A stretch of DNA of 64,000 nucleotides from C-114 sp963719285 (lineage in GTDB: Bacteria > Chloroflexota > Limnocylindria > Limnocylindrales > CSP1-4). The stretch covers positions 186,001 through 250,000 of the forward strand of contig CAVRBO010000003.1 of NCBI GenBank assembly GCA_963719285.1, read 5' to 3'. This document shows, piece after piece, positions 50,275 through 59,428 of the stretch (position 1 is the stretch's first letter; the number at the start of each line of letters is the position of its first letter). The position numbers and the translations under genes were made by a program. A model generated the notes under the pieces. It searched no databases, was not told where the DNA came from, and saw only the letters and a list, made by a program, of their open reading frames with translations.

Positions 50275-51651
50275 ATGACCCGCGAACGGACCGGTCCGGC
50301 AGCCGCCGTGACCCGCCGCTTCATCGCCCTTGCGGCGACCGCCGCACTCGTGCTGGCCGCCTGCGGCAGCAGCGCGACGCCTGTCCCGACCACGGCGCCG
50401 ACGGCGGCGCCGGGCACGGCCGGTTCATCGTCCGCCGCGACGGCCACGGCCGCCCCGTCGGACGCCGGTTACACCGGCCCGGAAGCGACGATCTCGTATT
50501 CGATCTGGGGCGACCCGGAGGAGATCAAGAACCAGCAGGCGGTGGTCGACGCGTTCCACGTCGCCAACCCCAAGATCACCGTCAAGGTGACCGTCTCGGA
50601 CTGGGACACGTACTGGGACAAGCTCCAGACGGGGATCGCCGGCGGTGACGCGCCGGACGTGTTCGCGATGGACGGCCCGCTCTTCCCGGACTATCAGAGC
50701 CGCGACGTGCTGCTCGACCTCAAGCCGTACATCGACAGGTCGGGCTACGACCTGACCCAGCTGGCCGACCAGGCGGTCGCCGACTTCACCACGCCGACCG
50801 GACAGTTCGGACTGCCGCGCGACCTCAACGTGATCGGGCTCTTCTACAACAAGAAGATGTTCGACGCCGCCGGCGTCCCGTATCCCGACGACACGTGGGA
50901 TTGGGCCAAGCTCGTCGAGGTCGGCAAGAAGCTCACCCTGAAGACCGCCGGCGGCAACGTCACCCAGTGGGGCTTCTATACCGAGACGTCGGACATGGAG
51001 AACTACTGGTCGTCGCTTGTCTGGCAGAACGGCGGAGACATCATCTCGGCCGACCACAAGACCAGCCTCGTGGGCAGCGACCAGGCCGTGGGTGGGATGC
51101 AGTTCCTCCAGGACCTGATCTACAAGGACAAGATCATGGATGTCCCGGTCGCCGACAAGGGCGATGAGTTCGAGCAGGGGCAGGCCGCCATGGAGGCGAA
51201 CGGCTCGTGGTTGGTGGCGACCCACATCGCGGCGGGCATCGACTTCGGGATCGCCCCGCTGCCCAAGGGTCCGGCCGGCCGCTTCACGTCGATCAACCCG
51301 ACCGGAGCGGTCGTGTTCAAGGGGACCAAGAACCCGGATGCCGCCTGGGAGTTCGTGAAGTACCTCGCCAGCCCGGACGCGCAGACCAAGCTCATGGAGC
51401 TGAAGGCATCGCTGCCGGCCAACAAGTCCGTGCTCAGCGGACCGTTCGCGACCTCGTTCAACGGGGCCAACGTCCTCGCCGACTCGATCGCCTACGCTCA
51501 CATCAAGCCGTCGTTCAAGGGCTTCGACGAGTGGACCACCGAGCTCCAGACGGAGCTCGACGCCAACGTCTACAACTCGAACAACGAGACGGCCCGCCAG
51601 GCCGTGGACAAGGTCCTGTCGAAGCTCGACAGCATCCTCGCCAGCCAGTGA
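50275..51651 (+). CDS. Sugar ABC transporter substrate-binding lipoprotein
   Basis: 458 residues. A lipoprotein signal ends at LVLAACGSS (Cys ~31), followed by a Thr/Ala/Pro linker. The body (ATISYSIWGDPEEIKNQQAVVDAFH...) is a family 1 extracellular solute-binding protein, with FAMDGPLFPDYQSRD, GLPRDLNVIGLFYNKKMFDAAG and EGNGSWL-like (EANGSWL) blocks. GAAGGAGGAG lies 5-14 bases before the ATG. It captures an oligosaccharide or amino-sugar and hands it to the two permeases encoded next. No ATPase gene is in the operon, so a shared MsmK/MalK-type ATPase from elsewhere is needed. Confidence 0.94.
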   Translation: MTRERTGPAAAVTRRFIALAATAALVLAACGSSATPVPTTAPTAAPGTAGSSSAATATAAPSDAGYTGPEATISYSIWGDPEEIKNQQAVVDAFHVANPKITVKVTVSDWDTYWDKLQTGIAGGDAPDVFAMDGPLFPDYQSRDVLLDLKPYIDRSGYDLTQLADQAVADFTTPTGQFGLPRDLNVIGLFYNKKMFDAAGVPYPDDTWDWAKLVEVGKKLTLKTAGGNVTQWGFYTETSDMENYWSSLVWQNGGDIISADHKTSLVGSDQAVGGMQFLQDLIYKDKIMDVPVADKGDEFEQGQAAMEANGSWLVATHIAAGIDFGIAPLPKGPAGRFTSINPTGAVVFKGTKNPDAAWEFVKYLASPDAQTKLMELKASLPANKSVLSGPFATSFNGANVLADSIAYAHIKPSFKGFDEWTTELQTELDANVYNSNNETARQAVDKVLSKLDSILASQ

Positions 51652-51673
51652 CGGGCGGTCGGGTCCGCCGCCG

Positions 51674-52582
51674 ATGACCAGCCTCCGCCGCCCCGCCTCA
51701 CGGCGGGGCGGCCCATTGGCCGGCGAGGCGCGCTGGGCCTTGCTGTTCCTCGCCCCGACCCTGCTCGGGCTGGCGGTCCTGTCGGCCGGGCCGATCGTCG
51801 CCACGCTCGGCATCAGCCTGACCGAGTGGGACCTGCTGACCGCCCCGAGCTTCGTGGGGCTCGACAACTACGCGTCCCTCGTGAGCGACGACCGGTTCCT
51901 GCAGGCGCTCCGGAACACGTTCTTCTACACGGCCACGTCCGTGCCGATCGGGCTCGCGCTCGCGCTCGGCCTGGCCCTCGCACTGAACCAGAAGATCCGC
52001 GGCATCGCCTGGATCCGGACCGCCTACTTCCTCCCGGTCGTGACTTCCACGATCGCGATCGCGCTCGTCTGGCAGTGGATCTACAGCCCGGACCAGGGCC
52101 TCCTGAACGAGACGATCGGGCTCGTCGGGATCGCTCCCCAGCAGTGGCTCAACAACCCGACCCTGGCGATGCCGGCCATCGTGGCCATGTCCATCTGGCA
52201 GGGCCTCGGAGTCAACGTGATCATCTTCCTGGCCGGCCTTCAGGCGATCCCGGAGGAGCTGCTCGACGCGGCCAGCGTGGACGGCGCCGGCCGCTGGGCG
52301 CGCTTCCGGGGCGTCGTCCTGCCGCTCCTCACGCCGAGCATCTTCTTCACCGGCGTCCTCGCCCTCATCGACAGCTTCCAGGTCTTCGACCAGATCTTCG
52401 TCCTGGAACGCCCGCGGGCGACCGACGCGACGATCACCGTCGTCTACTTCATCTACGAGAACGGGTTCAAGTTCTTCAAGATGGGCTACGCCAGTGCCGC
52501 CTCATGGATGCTGTTCATCATCGTGGCGGGGTTCACGGCGATCTACTTCCGGCTCCAGGGCCGCTGGGTGCACTACCAGTGA
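51674..52582 (+). CDS. Sugar ABC transporter permease (MalF-type)
   Basis: 302 residues with six transmembrane helices. The EAA loop for ATPase docking is EELLDAASVDGAGRWARFRGVVLPLLTPSIFF (~195-225). Its stop overlaps the GTG of the partner permease. Together they form the channel of a carbohydrate uptake transporter (CUT1) with the binding protein upstream. Confidence 0.95.
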   Translation: MTSLRRPASRRGGPLAGEARWALLFLAPTLLGLAVLSAGPIVATLGISLTEWDLLTAPSFVGLDNYASLVSDDRFLQALRNTFFYTATSVPIGLALALGLALALNQKIRGIAWIRTAYFLPVVTSTIAIALVWQWIYSPDQGLLNETIGLVGIAPQQWLNNPTLAMPAIVAMSIWQGLGVNVIIFLAGLQAIPEELLDAASVDGAGRWARFRGVVLPLLTPSIFFTGVLALIDSFQVFDQIFVLERPRATDATITVVYFIYENGFKFFKMGYASAASWMLFIIVAGFTAIYFRLQGRWVHYQ

Positions 52583-53520
52583 GCGCGACCACGACGGGCC
52601 GGCTTCGGGCCGGGACCGACGCCGGCTCCGGCGCCCACCTGGCGTCGGCCCGCCGGCGGCGCGCCCGGTCGCGCCGGAAGATCGTCCAGCGGGCGATCCT
52701 CATCGGCGTCCTCGTCGCGGGCGGGATACTCATGATGGTCCCATTCCTGTGGATGATCTCGACGTCTCTCAAGACCCGGGCGGAGGTCTTCGCCGTGCCG
52801 CCCACGCTCCTGCCCCGCGACCCCCAGTGGCAGAACTACCCGGACATGTGGAACTCGCTGCCGTTCGGGTCGTTCTTCTTCAACTCGATCAAGCTCGCGA
52901 CGCTCAACACGGTCGGGGCGCTCGTCAGCTGCTCCACGGCGGCGTACGCCTTCGCGGTACTCCGGTTCCGGTTCCGCGAGCCGCTGTTCGCCTTGCTCCT
53001 GGTCACCCTGATCATCCCGTTCCAGGTCGTCCTGGTGCCCAACTTCATCCTGTACCGCCTGCTGCCCCATCCGCTGAGCACGAGCGGCAACTGGATCGGG
53101 ACGCAGGAGCCGCTCTGGGTGGGCGCGTTCCTGGGCGGGGCGTTCGGCACGTTCCTGCTGCGCCAGTTCTTCCTGGCCATCCCGCACGAGCTGGCCGACG
53201 CGGCCCGGGTCGACGGGGCCAATCCGTGGCACATCTACCGCCACATCTACCTGCCCCTGGCCAGGCCCGCCTTGGCGACGCTCGCGATCTTCACGTTCAT
53301 GTGGACGTGGAACGACCTGATCGACCCGATCATCTACCTGCGCGACGTGTCGAGCTTCACCCTCACGGCCGGCCTGGCGCTGTTCCAGGGCCAGTACGTG
53401 GGCAAGTGGCCGCTGCTCATGGCCGGCGCGCTCGTCAGCGTCCTGCCGATGATCGTCCTGTTCATCCTCGCCCAGCGCCACTTCGTCCGGGGCATCGCCA
53501 TGTCCGGGATCAAGGGCTGA
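52579..53520 (+). CDS. Sugar ABC transporter permease (MalG-type)
   Basis: 313 residues from the GTG that overlaps the previous stop. A basic N-terminal tail (ARRRRARSRRK) and six helices. The EAA loop is HELADAARVDGANPWHIYRHIYLPLARPALATLA, typical of MalG/CUT1. It ends KG after GIAMSGIKG, the normal MalG terminus. The regulator gene follows after a 43-base spacer with ATGACCGCCC repeats. Confidence 0.95.
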   Translation: MSATTTGRLRAGTDAGSGAHLASARRRRARSRRKIVQRAILIGVLVAGGILMMVPFLWMISTSLKTRAEVFAVPPTLLPRDPQWQNYPDMWNSLPFGSFFFNSIKLATLNTVGALVSCSTAAYAFAVLRFRFREPLFALLLVTLIIPFQVVLVPNFILYRLLPHPLSTSGNWIGTQEPLWVGAFLGGAFGTFLLRQFFLAIPHELADAARVDGANPWHIYRHIYLPLARPALATLAIFTFMWTWNDLIDPIIYLRDVSSFTLTAGLALFQGQYVGKWPLLMAGALVSVLPMIVLFILAQRHFVRGIAMSGIKG

Positions 53521-53563
53521 CCACCCCGATGCCGCCCCCCATGACCGCCCCGATGACCGCCCG

Positions 53564-54295
53564 ATGAACGCCCTGGCCGCTCCCGGACTGCCGCTCTACC
53601 GCCGGATCGAGACGGACATCCGCGACCGGATCCGGTCGGGCGAGCTGACGCCGGGCGCCCAGGTCGAGACCGAGGTCGAGCTGATGGACCGCTACGGGGT
53701 CAGCCGGGCCACCGTCCGGCAGGCGCTCCGCGAGCTCGTGGCGGAAGGACTCCTCGAGATCCGGCGCGGGTTGGGCACGTACGTCACGAATCGCCGCTTC
53801 GAGCACACGATCGGCGGCTTCTACTCGTTCAGTCGCGAGATCGAGCGGCACGGGCTCGAGCCGCGGACGCGGGTGCTCGGGCTGGGCCTCGAACCGGCCG
53901 ACGACGCCGTGGCCGCCGCCCTGGGCATCGAGCCCGCGACGCGGGTCGTGGCGCTGCGCCGGCTCCGCCTGGCCGGCGACGACCCACTCGTCGTCGAGAC
54001 GAGCTACCTGCCGGCCGACCGCTTCCCCGGCCTGGAGGCCGTCGACTTCGGCCGGGTCCGGCTGTACGACACGCTCACCGACGCGTACGGTTGCCGCCCG
54101 ACCCGGGCGCGCGAGACGTTCGAGCCGGTCCTCGTGACGGCGGACGAGGCGGACCTCCTTGACCAGCGCCGGGGCGAGCCCGCCCTGCGCGTGGAGCGGA
54201 CGGCGTTCGACCAGGACGACGCCCCGATCGAATTCTGCCGGTCGACCGTCCGAGGCGACCGTTACCGCTATTCCGTGGAGCTGCGCGACCGATGA
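53564..54295 (+). CDS. GntR/HutC-family regulator with UTRA domain
   Basis: 243 residues. The winged helix is at ~12-75: YRRIETDIRDRIRSGELTPGAQVETEVELMDRYGVSRATVRQALRELVAEGLLEIRRGLGTYV. The UTRA ligand domain follows (~90-235) with VVALRRLRLAGDDPLVVETSYLP and FCRSTVRGDRYRY. Regulators of this kind (such as NagR/DasR) bind sugar phosphates as inducers. It lies in the middle of the operon it probably controls, and the palindrome at 48832-48855 is the likely operator. The stop overlaps the ATG of the SIS gene. Confidence 0.93.
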   Translation: MNALAAPGLPLYRRIETDIRDRIRSGELTPGAQVETEVELMDRYGVSRATVRQALRELVAEGLLEIRRGLGTYVTNRRFEHTIGGFYSFSREIERHGLEPRTRVLGLGLEPADDAVAAALGIEPATRVVALRRLRLAGDDPLVVETSYLPADRFPGLEAVDFGRVRLYDTLTDAYGCRPTRARETFEPVLVTADEADLLDQRRGEPALRVERTAFDQDDAPIEFCRSTVRGDRYRYSVELRDR

Positions 54296-55350
54296 AGGAC
54301 CTGGCTCACCTGCTGACCTGGCGCGAGTCGTCGACCTCCGCCGAGGCGATCGCCGCGGCGGTCCAGGCGGCCGGCTCCGCCCCCGCCGCCGCCCGCGACG
54401 TCCTGCGCAGCGCGGACCGGGTGATCCTCACCGGCGCCGGCTCCTCGTACTACCTGGCCCTGGCCGCGGCGTCCATGGCCCGCGAGGTGACCCATCGGCC
54501 GTTCGCGGCCGTGCCGCTGTCCGAGATCCTGCTCCGGCCGGACGGGGTGTTCGTGGGCGCCTTCCCGGCGACCGAACCCGTCGTCGTCATCTCGCGGTCC
54601 GGGTCGACGTCGGAGGCGGTCGATGTCGCCGGCCGGGCACGGGACCGCGGCCACCCCACGATCGCCGTCACCTGCCGGGCCGACAGCCCACTCGCCGGCG
54701 CCGCCGACATGACCCTCGTCTCCCCGGCCGGCGACGAGCGGGCGATCGTCATGACCCGCTCGTTCGCGAGCATGCTGGCGCTCCTCATCGGCGTCGTCGG
54801 CGCGGTCGGCGGAGACGCCGGGCTGGTGGCCGACCTGGGCCTTGCGGCGGGACGCTGGAAGGACGTCTCGGCCGCGGCGACCACGGGCCGGCGGCTCGGG
54901 ACGACCGACTGGAGCCGGGTCGTCGTGCTGGGCGGCGGCGCCGCGTCCGGCATCGCCGCGGAATGGTGCCTGAAGCTGACCGAGACGAGCCAGGTCGCCA
55001 CGAACGCCTACGAGCCGCTCGAGTTCCGGCACGGACCGATCTCCGTGTGCGAGCCGGGGGTCCTGGTCGTCGGACTGGTCGGCGGTCCGGGCGCCGCGGA
55101 CGAGGTCCGGGTCGTCGCCGAGGCGGCCGCCCTGGGGGCCGACACGTGGGTCCTGGCACGGGACGACGAGGAGGCACGCGACGCGCCGGGCACGGTCAGC
55201 CTGATCGGCACGGGCCTCCATCCGGCGGCGCGCCTGCCGCTGCTGCTCCATCCGGCCCACGGGCTGGCCCTCTCGCTCGCGCTGACCCGCGGCTGCGACC
55301 CGGACGCGCCACGCCACCTCGGTCAGGTCGTCATCCTCGACGCGTCATGA
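54292..55350 (+). CDS. SIS-domain sugar isomerase/deaminase (AgaS-like)
   Basis: 352 residues with two SIS domains. The first has RVILTGAGSSYYLALAAAS and VVVISRSGSTSEAVDVA; the second has VVVLGGGAASGIAAEWCLKLTETSQVATNAYEPLEFRHGP. The ExxEFRHGP motif is typical of the GlmS/AgaS group. AgaS converts galactosamine 6-phosphate into tagatose 6-phosphate and ammonia, which fits the downstream kinase and tagatose-type aldolase. A glucosamine substrate is the alternative. It overlaps both neighbours by 4 bases. Confidence 0.85.
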   Translation: MKDLAHLLTWRESSTSAEAIAAAVQAAGSAPAAARDVLRSADRVILTGAGSSYYLALAAASMAREVTHRPFAAVPLSEILLRPDGVFVGAFPATEPVVVISRSGSTSEAVDVAGRARDRGHPTIAVTCRADSPLAGAADMTLVSPAGDERAIVMTRSFASMLALLIGVVGAVGGDAGLVADLGLAAGRWKDVSAAATTGRRLGTTDWSRVVVLGGGAASGIAAEWCLKLTETSQVATNAYEPLEFRHGPISVCEPGVLVVGLVGGPGAADEVRVVAEAAALGADTWVLARDDEEARDAPGTVSLIGTGLHPAARLPLLLHPAHGLALSLALTRGCDPDAPRHLGQVVILDAS

Positions 55351-56465
55351 GCGACGCGGACGCCCGCACGGACCTTCGCCTGGCCGACTTCCGCCCGCGC
55401 TCGTCGCTGCGGACGCCCGTCCATCCGGTCGCCCGTCCGAGGTTCCCGGTGATCGACGCCCACAACCACCTCGGATCGGCCTTCGGCGGCGACTGGCCGA
55501 CGCGCTCGCCGTCGGACCTGCTGGAGGTCCTCGACGAAGCCGGAGTTGCGACCCTGGTCGACCTCGATGGCGGTCAGGGCGACGCGCTCAGCGCGGAGAT
55601 CGAGCGCTGGCGCACGCCCGACGACCGGGTCGTCGTCTTCGCCGGGCTCGACTACCCTTCCTGGGCGACCGATCCGGCCTTTGGTGAGACCGAATCTCAA
55701 CGCCTTCGCGACTCGGCGGCCAGGGGCGCGCGCGGCCTCAAGGTCTGGAAGCTCCTGGGCCTGCGGGCGACCGACCCGGCCGGGCGCCTCGTCGCGGTGG
55801 ACGACGCTCGGCTCGACCCGCTCTGGGCGACCGCGGCGGAGCTGGACCTGCCGGTCATCATCCACATCGCCGATCCGGTCGCCTTCTTCGAGCCGCTCGA
55901 TCCCGCCAACGAGCGCTGGGAGGAGCTCCGCGAACACCCCGACTGGCACTTCTGGCCGACCCGCCCGCCGGACCGGGCCGGCGATCCTGACGCGCCCGGG
56001 TTCCCGCCGTTCGACGAGCTGCTGGCGGCCTTCGGCCGGCTCGTGGCGCGGCACCCGCGGACGACCTTCGTCGGCGCCCACGTGGGCTGCGCCTCGGAGG
56101 ACCTGGGCCTGGTCGGCCGGCTGCTGGACGCGAATCCGAACCTGTCGATCGACATCGCCGCGCGCCTGGGCGAGCTCGGCCGCCAGCCGTACAGCACGCG
56201 CGCGTTCATGGTCCGGTACGCGGACCGGATCCTGTTCGGGGTGGACCTCGCGCCGGACCCGGCGATCTACCGGCTCCACTACCGGTTCCTGGAGACGGTC
56301 GACGAGTCGTTCGACTACGGGGTCGAGCCGGTCCCCAGCCAGGGGCGCTGGCAGATCCACGGCATCGGCCTGCCGGACGATGTGCTCCGCAAGATCTACG
56401 CGGAGAACGCGGCGCGGATCCTGAAGCTGCGTGTCCCCGGCGCCGCGGCCGCGACCCCCACGTGA
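55347..56465 (+). CDS. Amidohydrolase-family protein (Amidohydro_2 type)
   Basis: 372 residues. The metal-binding motif is IDAHNHLGS (~residue 34), followed by VIIHIADP (~171-178), FVGAHVGC and a final DLAPDPAIY Asp. These fit the TIM-barrel amidohydrolase family 2, which includes decarboxylases, lactonases and deacylases. In this operon a sugar lactonase or N-acyl hydrolase would make sense, but the classic NagA/AgaA sequence is not recognised. It overlaps the SIS gene and the aldolase gene by 4 bases each. Confidence 0.8.
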   Translation: MSDADARTDLRLADFRPRSSLRTPVHPVARPRFPVIDAHNHLGSAFGGDWPTRSPSDLLEVLDEAGVATLVDLDGGQGDALSAEIERWRTPDDRVVVFAGLDYPSWATDPAFGETESQRLRDSAARGARGLKVWKLLGLRATDPAGRLVAVDDARLDPLWATAAELDLPVIIHIADPVAFFEPLDPANERWEELREHPDWHFWPTRPPDRAGDPDAPGFPPFDELLAAFGRLVARHPRTTFVGAHVGCASEDLGLVGRLLDANPNLSIDIAARLGELGRQPYSTRAFMVRYADRILFGVDLAPDPAIYRLHYRFLETVDESFDYGVEPVPSQGRWQIHGIGLPDDVLRKIYAENAARILKLRVPGAAAATPT

Positions 56466-57433
56466 CGTACCTCCTCGGAACGAGACGCGGTCTCAGTGCC
56501 TGCGCGTCGGAGCGGGGGACCTTCGCCGTCCTCGCCCTGGACCATCGCCAGAACCTCCGCCGGGAGCTCCGTCCGGATGCCCCCGACACGGTGACGTACG
56601 ACGAGATGGTCGCGTTCAAGCGCGCGGTCGTCCGGGCGCTCGCCCCGGTCGCCACCGGGACGCTGCTCGACCCGGAGATCGGGGCCGCCCAGGGCATCCA
56701 CGACGGCGCGATGCCCGCGCGGTCCGGGCTCATCGTCGCCATCGAGGCGACCGGCTACGTGGGCCCGGAGACGGCCCGCATCAGCCGCGTCCTGGACGGC
56801 TGGAGCCCGGACAAGGTCAAGCGCCTGGGCGCCTCGGCGGCCAAGCTCCTCGTCTACTACCACCCCGACGCGCCGAACGCCGCCGACCAGGAGCGCTTCG
56901 TCGCCGGCGTGTCGGAGGCCTGTCGCGCGCTCGACCTGGCCCTGTTCGTCGAGCCGCTCTCGTTCTCGCTGGTCGCCGGGCGGAAGCTCATCGGCGAGGA
57001 GCGCCGGCGGGTCGTGGTCGAGACCGCCCGTCGCCTGACGGCCATCGGCGGCGACATCCTCAAGGCCGAGTTCCCCTACGACGCCGGGGTCGCCGACCGC
57101 TCGGCGTGGCAGGAAGCGTGCGCGGAGCTGGACGCCGCGTCGGCCGCGCCGTGGGTCCTCCTGTCGGGCGGGGTGGACGAGGCCACGTTCGAGGCCCAGG
57201 TCGAGACCGCCTGCCGGGCCGGGGCGAGCGGCGTGCTGGTCGGCCGCTCGGTCTGGGCGGAGGCCGCGACGATGGCACCCGAGGCGCGCGACGCGTTCCT
57301 CATGACGACCGGCCGCGAGCGGCTCGGGCGGCTCGTCGAGCTGGTCGACGCGGTCGGGCATCCGTTCCTCGCCCGGCCCGGCCGCCTGGCCGACGCGCCG
57401 TCGCCGGGCGACGGCTGGTACCGCGAGTACTGA
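56462..57433 (+). CDS. LacD-like class I aldolase (tagatose-bisphosphate or related)
   Basis: 323 residues with a GTG overlapping the previous stop. The barrel begins FAVLALDHRQNLRR. Conserved parts are GTLLDPEIG, KLLVYYHPDAP, LFVEPLSFSL and GGDILKAEFPYDAG, where the Lys (~200) is the expected Schiff-base residue, then WVLLSGGVDEATF and AGASGVLVGRSVW. The family includes LacD (tagatose 1,6-bisphosphate aldolase) and YihT (sulfofructose-1-phosphate aldolase). With AgaS-like and LacC-like neighbours the tagatose route is favoured. A sulfosugar cannot be ruled out from motifs alone. Confidence 0.85.
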   Translation: MTYLLGTRRGLSACASERGTFAVLALDHRQNLRRELRPDAPDTVTYDEMVAFKRAVVRALAPVATGTLLDPEIGAAQGIHDGAMPARSGLIVAIEATGYVGPETARISRVLDGWSPDKVKRLGASAAKLLVYYHPDAPNAADQERFVAGVSEACRALDLALFVEPLSFSLVAGRKLIGEERRRVVVETARRLTAIGGDILKAEFPYDAGVADRSAWQEACAELDAASAAPWVLLSGGVDEATFEAQVETACRAGASGVLVGRSVWAEAATMAPEARDAFLMTTGRERLGRLVELVDAVGHPFLARPGRLADAPSPGDGWYREY

Positions 57434-57434
57434 C

Positions 57435-58430
57435 GTGACGCCGGATCCGTCCGCGCCCGACCGCGACATCGAGATCCTCGTCGTCGGCGAGATCAACCCC
57501 GACATCGTCATCTCCGACCCCGACCCCGTGCCGGTCTTCGGGGAGGTCGAGCGGCTCGTGGATTCGATCGGCCTGACGGTCGGCAGCTCGTCGGCGATCT
57601 TCGCCTGCGGCGCCGCGCGCCTCGGGTCGCGCGTCGCGTTCGCTGGGGTCGTCGGGGACGATCCGTTCGGCCGGTTCATGCTCGCGGCGATGGCCGACCG
57701 CGGGATCGACGTGTCGGCCTGCACCGTCGACGTGTCGCGGCCCACGGGCGCGACCGTCATCCTGACGAGCGGCCGCGACCGGGCGATCCTGACCGCGATG
57801 GGCTCGATCGGGGCACTGGACGTGGACGCGATCCCCGACGCGCTGCTCGGCCGCGCGCGCCATCTCCATTCGAGCTGCTTCTTCCTGCAGGAGGCGAGCC
57901 GCGCCCGGCTGCCCGGGTACTTCGCGGCGGCCCGGGCGCGCGGGCTGACGACCTCGTTCGACACGAACTGGGACCCGAGCGACCGATGGGACGGCGGCGT
58001 CGCCGACATGCTCCGGGCGGCCGACGTGTTCCTGCCCAACGAGGCCGAGGCATGCCGGATCGCGCGGCGGGACGACGTGGAGGAGGCCGCCCGGGAGCTC
58101 GCCCGGATCGGCGCCCGGGACCGTCCCGGCAGCGGCCCGACCGTGGTCGTGAAGCTCGGGTCGAACGGAGCGCTCGCCGTCGCTCCAGACGGCAGCGTCG
58201 TCCGCAGCCCGGCCATGCCGGTCACGCCCGTCGACACGACCGGTGCCGGCGACGCGTTCGATGCCGGGTTCCTCCGGGCCTGGCTCGACGGGCGTCCGCT
58301 CGCCGACGCGCTGCGGCTGGGCGCCGTGTGCGGCGCGCTGTCGACGCTGCGGCGCGGCGGGGTGGACGGCCAGCCGACCCTGGCCGAGGCGACCGGGGCA
58401 CTGGCCGGCTGGGCCGGCGGCGCCGGGTGA
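57435..58430 (+). CDS. PfkB-family sugar kinase
   Basis: 331 residues, GTG start one base after the aldolase stop. PfkB motifs: NPDIVISD, GSSSAIFACGAARLG, AGVVGDDPFGRF, NEAEACRIAR and the catalytic anion-hole motif DTTGAGDAFDAGFL (~269-282) with the base Asp. It probably phosphorylates the imported sugar (galactosamine, its N-acetyl form or a keto-sugar) in the cytosol, giving the 6-phosphate for the SIS isomerase. The specificity is inferred from context only. Confidence 0.88.
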   Translation: MTPDPSAPDRDIEILVVGEINPDIVISDPDPVPVFGEVERLVDSIGLTVGSSSAIFACGAARLGSRVAFAGVVGDDPFGRFMLAAMADRGIDVSACTVDVSRPTGATVILTSGRDRAILTAMGSIGALDVDAIPDALLGRARHLHSSCFFLQEASRARLPGYFAAARARGLTTSFDTNWDPSDRWDGGVADMLRAADVFLPNEAEACRIARRDDVEEAARELARIGARDRPGSGPTVVVKLGSNGALAVAPDGSVVRSPAMPVTPVDTTGAGDAFDAGFLRAWLDGRPLADALRLGAVCGALSTLRRGGVDGQPTLAEATGALAGWAGGAG

Positions 58431-59377
58431 CGGCCGGCAAGCGCCTCCTGTTCGTCGCGGCGAACCCGTCGATCGACCGGCTCGTCGAAGTCGACCGGCT
58501 CACGGTCGGGGCGATCCATCGGCCCGACGGCGTGGTCGCCGTCGCCGGCGGCAAGGGCCTCAACGCGGCGCGGGCCGCCCTGGCCCTGGGGGCACGCGTG
58601 ACCGTCGTGGCGATCGTGGGCGGCCGGGCCGGCGACTGGATCGCGGACCGGCTCGCCGCCCTCGGGATCGAGGCGTCCCTCGTCCGCGATGCGGGCGATG
58701 CCGAGACGCGGACGTGCCTGTCGGTCCTGGACCGCTCGACCGGCCGCCTGACCGAGTTCTACGAGCCGGGCGAACCGATCGCGGGCGCGACCTGGGCCGC
58801 CTGCGAGGACGCCGTCGCCCAGGAGGTGGAGCGTGGCGACGTGGGCGCCGTCGTGTGCTCCGGGAGCCTGCCGCCGGGCGCGCCGGTGGATGGCTACGCG
58901 CGCATCGTCCGCCTCGGCGCACCCACCGTCACGGTCGTCGACACGCACGGCGCACCCCTCGGCCTCGCGGTCGCGGAGCATCCTTCGATCGTCAAGGTCA
59001 ATGGAGCCGAGGCGGCCGAGGCGACGGGCCTGCCGGTGACCGGCCCGGCCGATGCCGTCCACGCGGCGCGCGACCTCATCGACGGCGGCGCGGGTCGGGT
59101 CGTGGTGACCCTGGGGGCCGATGGCGCGGTCGCCTGCGAAGGGTCGTCGGCCTGGCACCTGCGCTCGACGGCCGCGCGGGGGACGTATCCCGTGGGCAGC
59201 GGCGACGCCTTCGTGGCCGGGCTGGCGTACGCGATCGTCGCCGGGTCGAGCCTGGTCGGAGCGGCCGCGGCCGGGATGGCGGCCGGCATCGCGAACGCGC
59301 TCGAGCCGGGCGCCGGCAATCTCGACCCGGTGTTCGCCGCCCGGCTCATCGACGAGGTCGAGGTCTCGGTCCTGTAG
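58427..59377 (+). CDS. 1-phosphofructokinase/tagatose-6-phosphate kinase-family kinase (LacC/FruK-like)
   Basis: 316 residues; the GTG overlaps the previous stop. Motifs: AANPSIDRLVEVDRL, AVAGGKGLNAARAALALGARVT (the GGKGxNxA motif typical of LacC/FruK), CSGSLPPGAP, VKVNGAEAAE, and YPVGSGDAFVAGLAYA near the end (canonical GAGDxxxA). It would convert tagatose 6-phosphate to the 1,6-bisphosphate for the aldolase. This completes a plausible AgaS-kinase-aldolase pathway. Confidence 0.9.
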   Translation: MTAGKRLLFVAANPSIDRLVEVDRLTVGAIHRPDGVVAVAGGKGLNAARAALALGARVTVVAIVGGRAGDWIADRLAALGIEASLVRDAGDAETRTCLSVLDRSTGRLTEFYEPGEPIAGATWAACEDAVAQEVERGDVGAVVCSGSLPPGAPVDGYARIVRLGAPTVTVVDTHGAPLGLAVAEHPSIVKVNGAEAAEATGLPVTGPADAVHAARDLIDGGAGRVVVTLGADGAVACEGSSAWHLRSTAARGTYPVGSGDAFVAGLAYAIVAGSSLVGAAAAGMAAGIANALEPGAGNLDPVFAARLIDEVEVSVL

Positions 59378-59428
59378 GAGATCCGGGTCCCGCGGGGAGG
59401 GGTGGGAGACCGCGCCTATGATGCGGCG

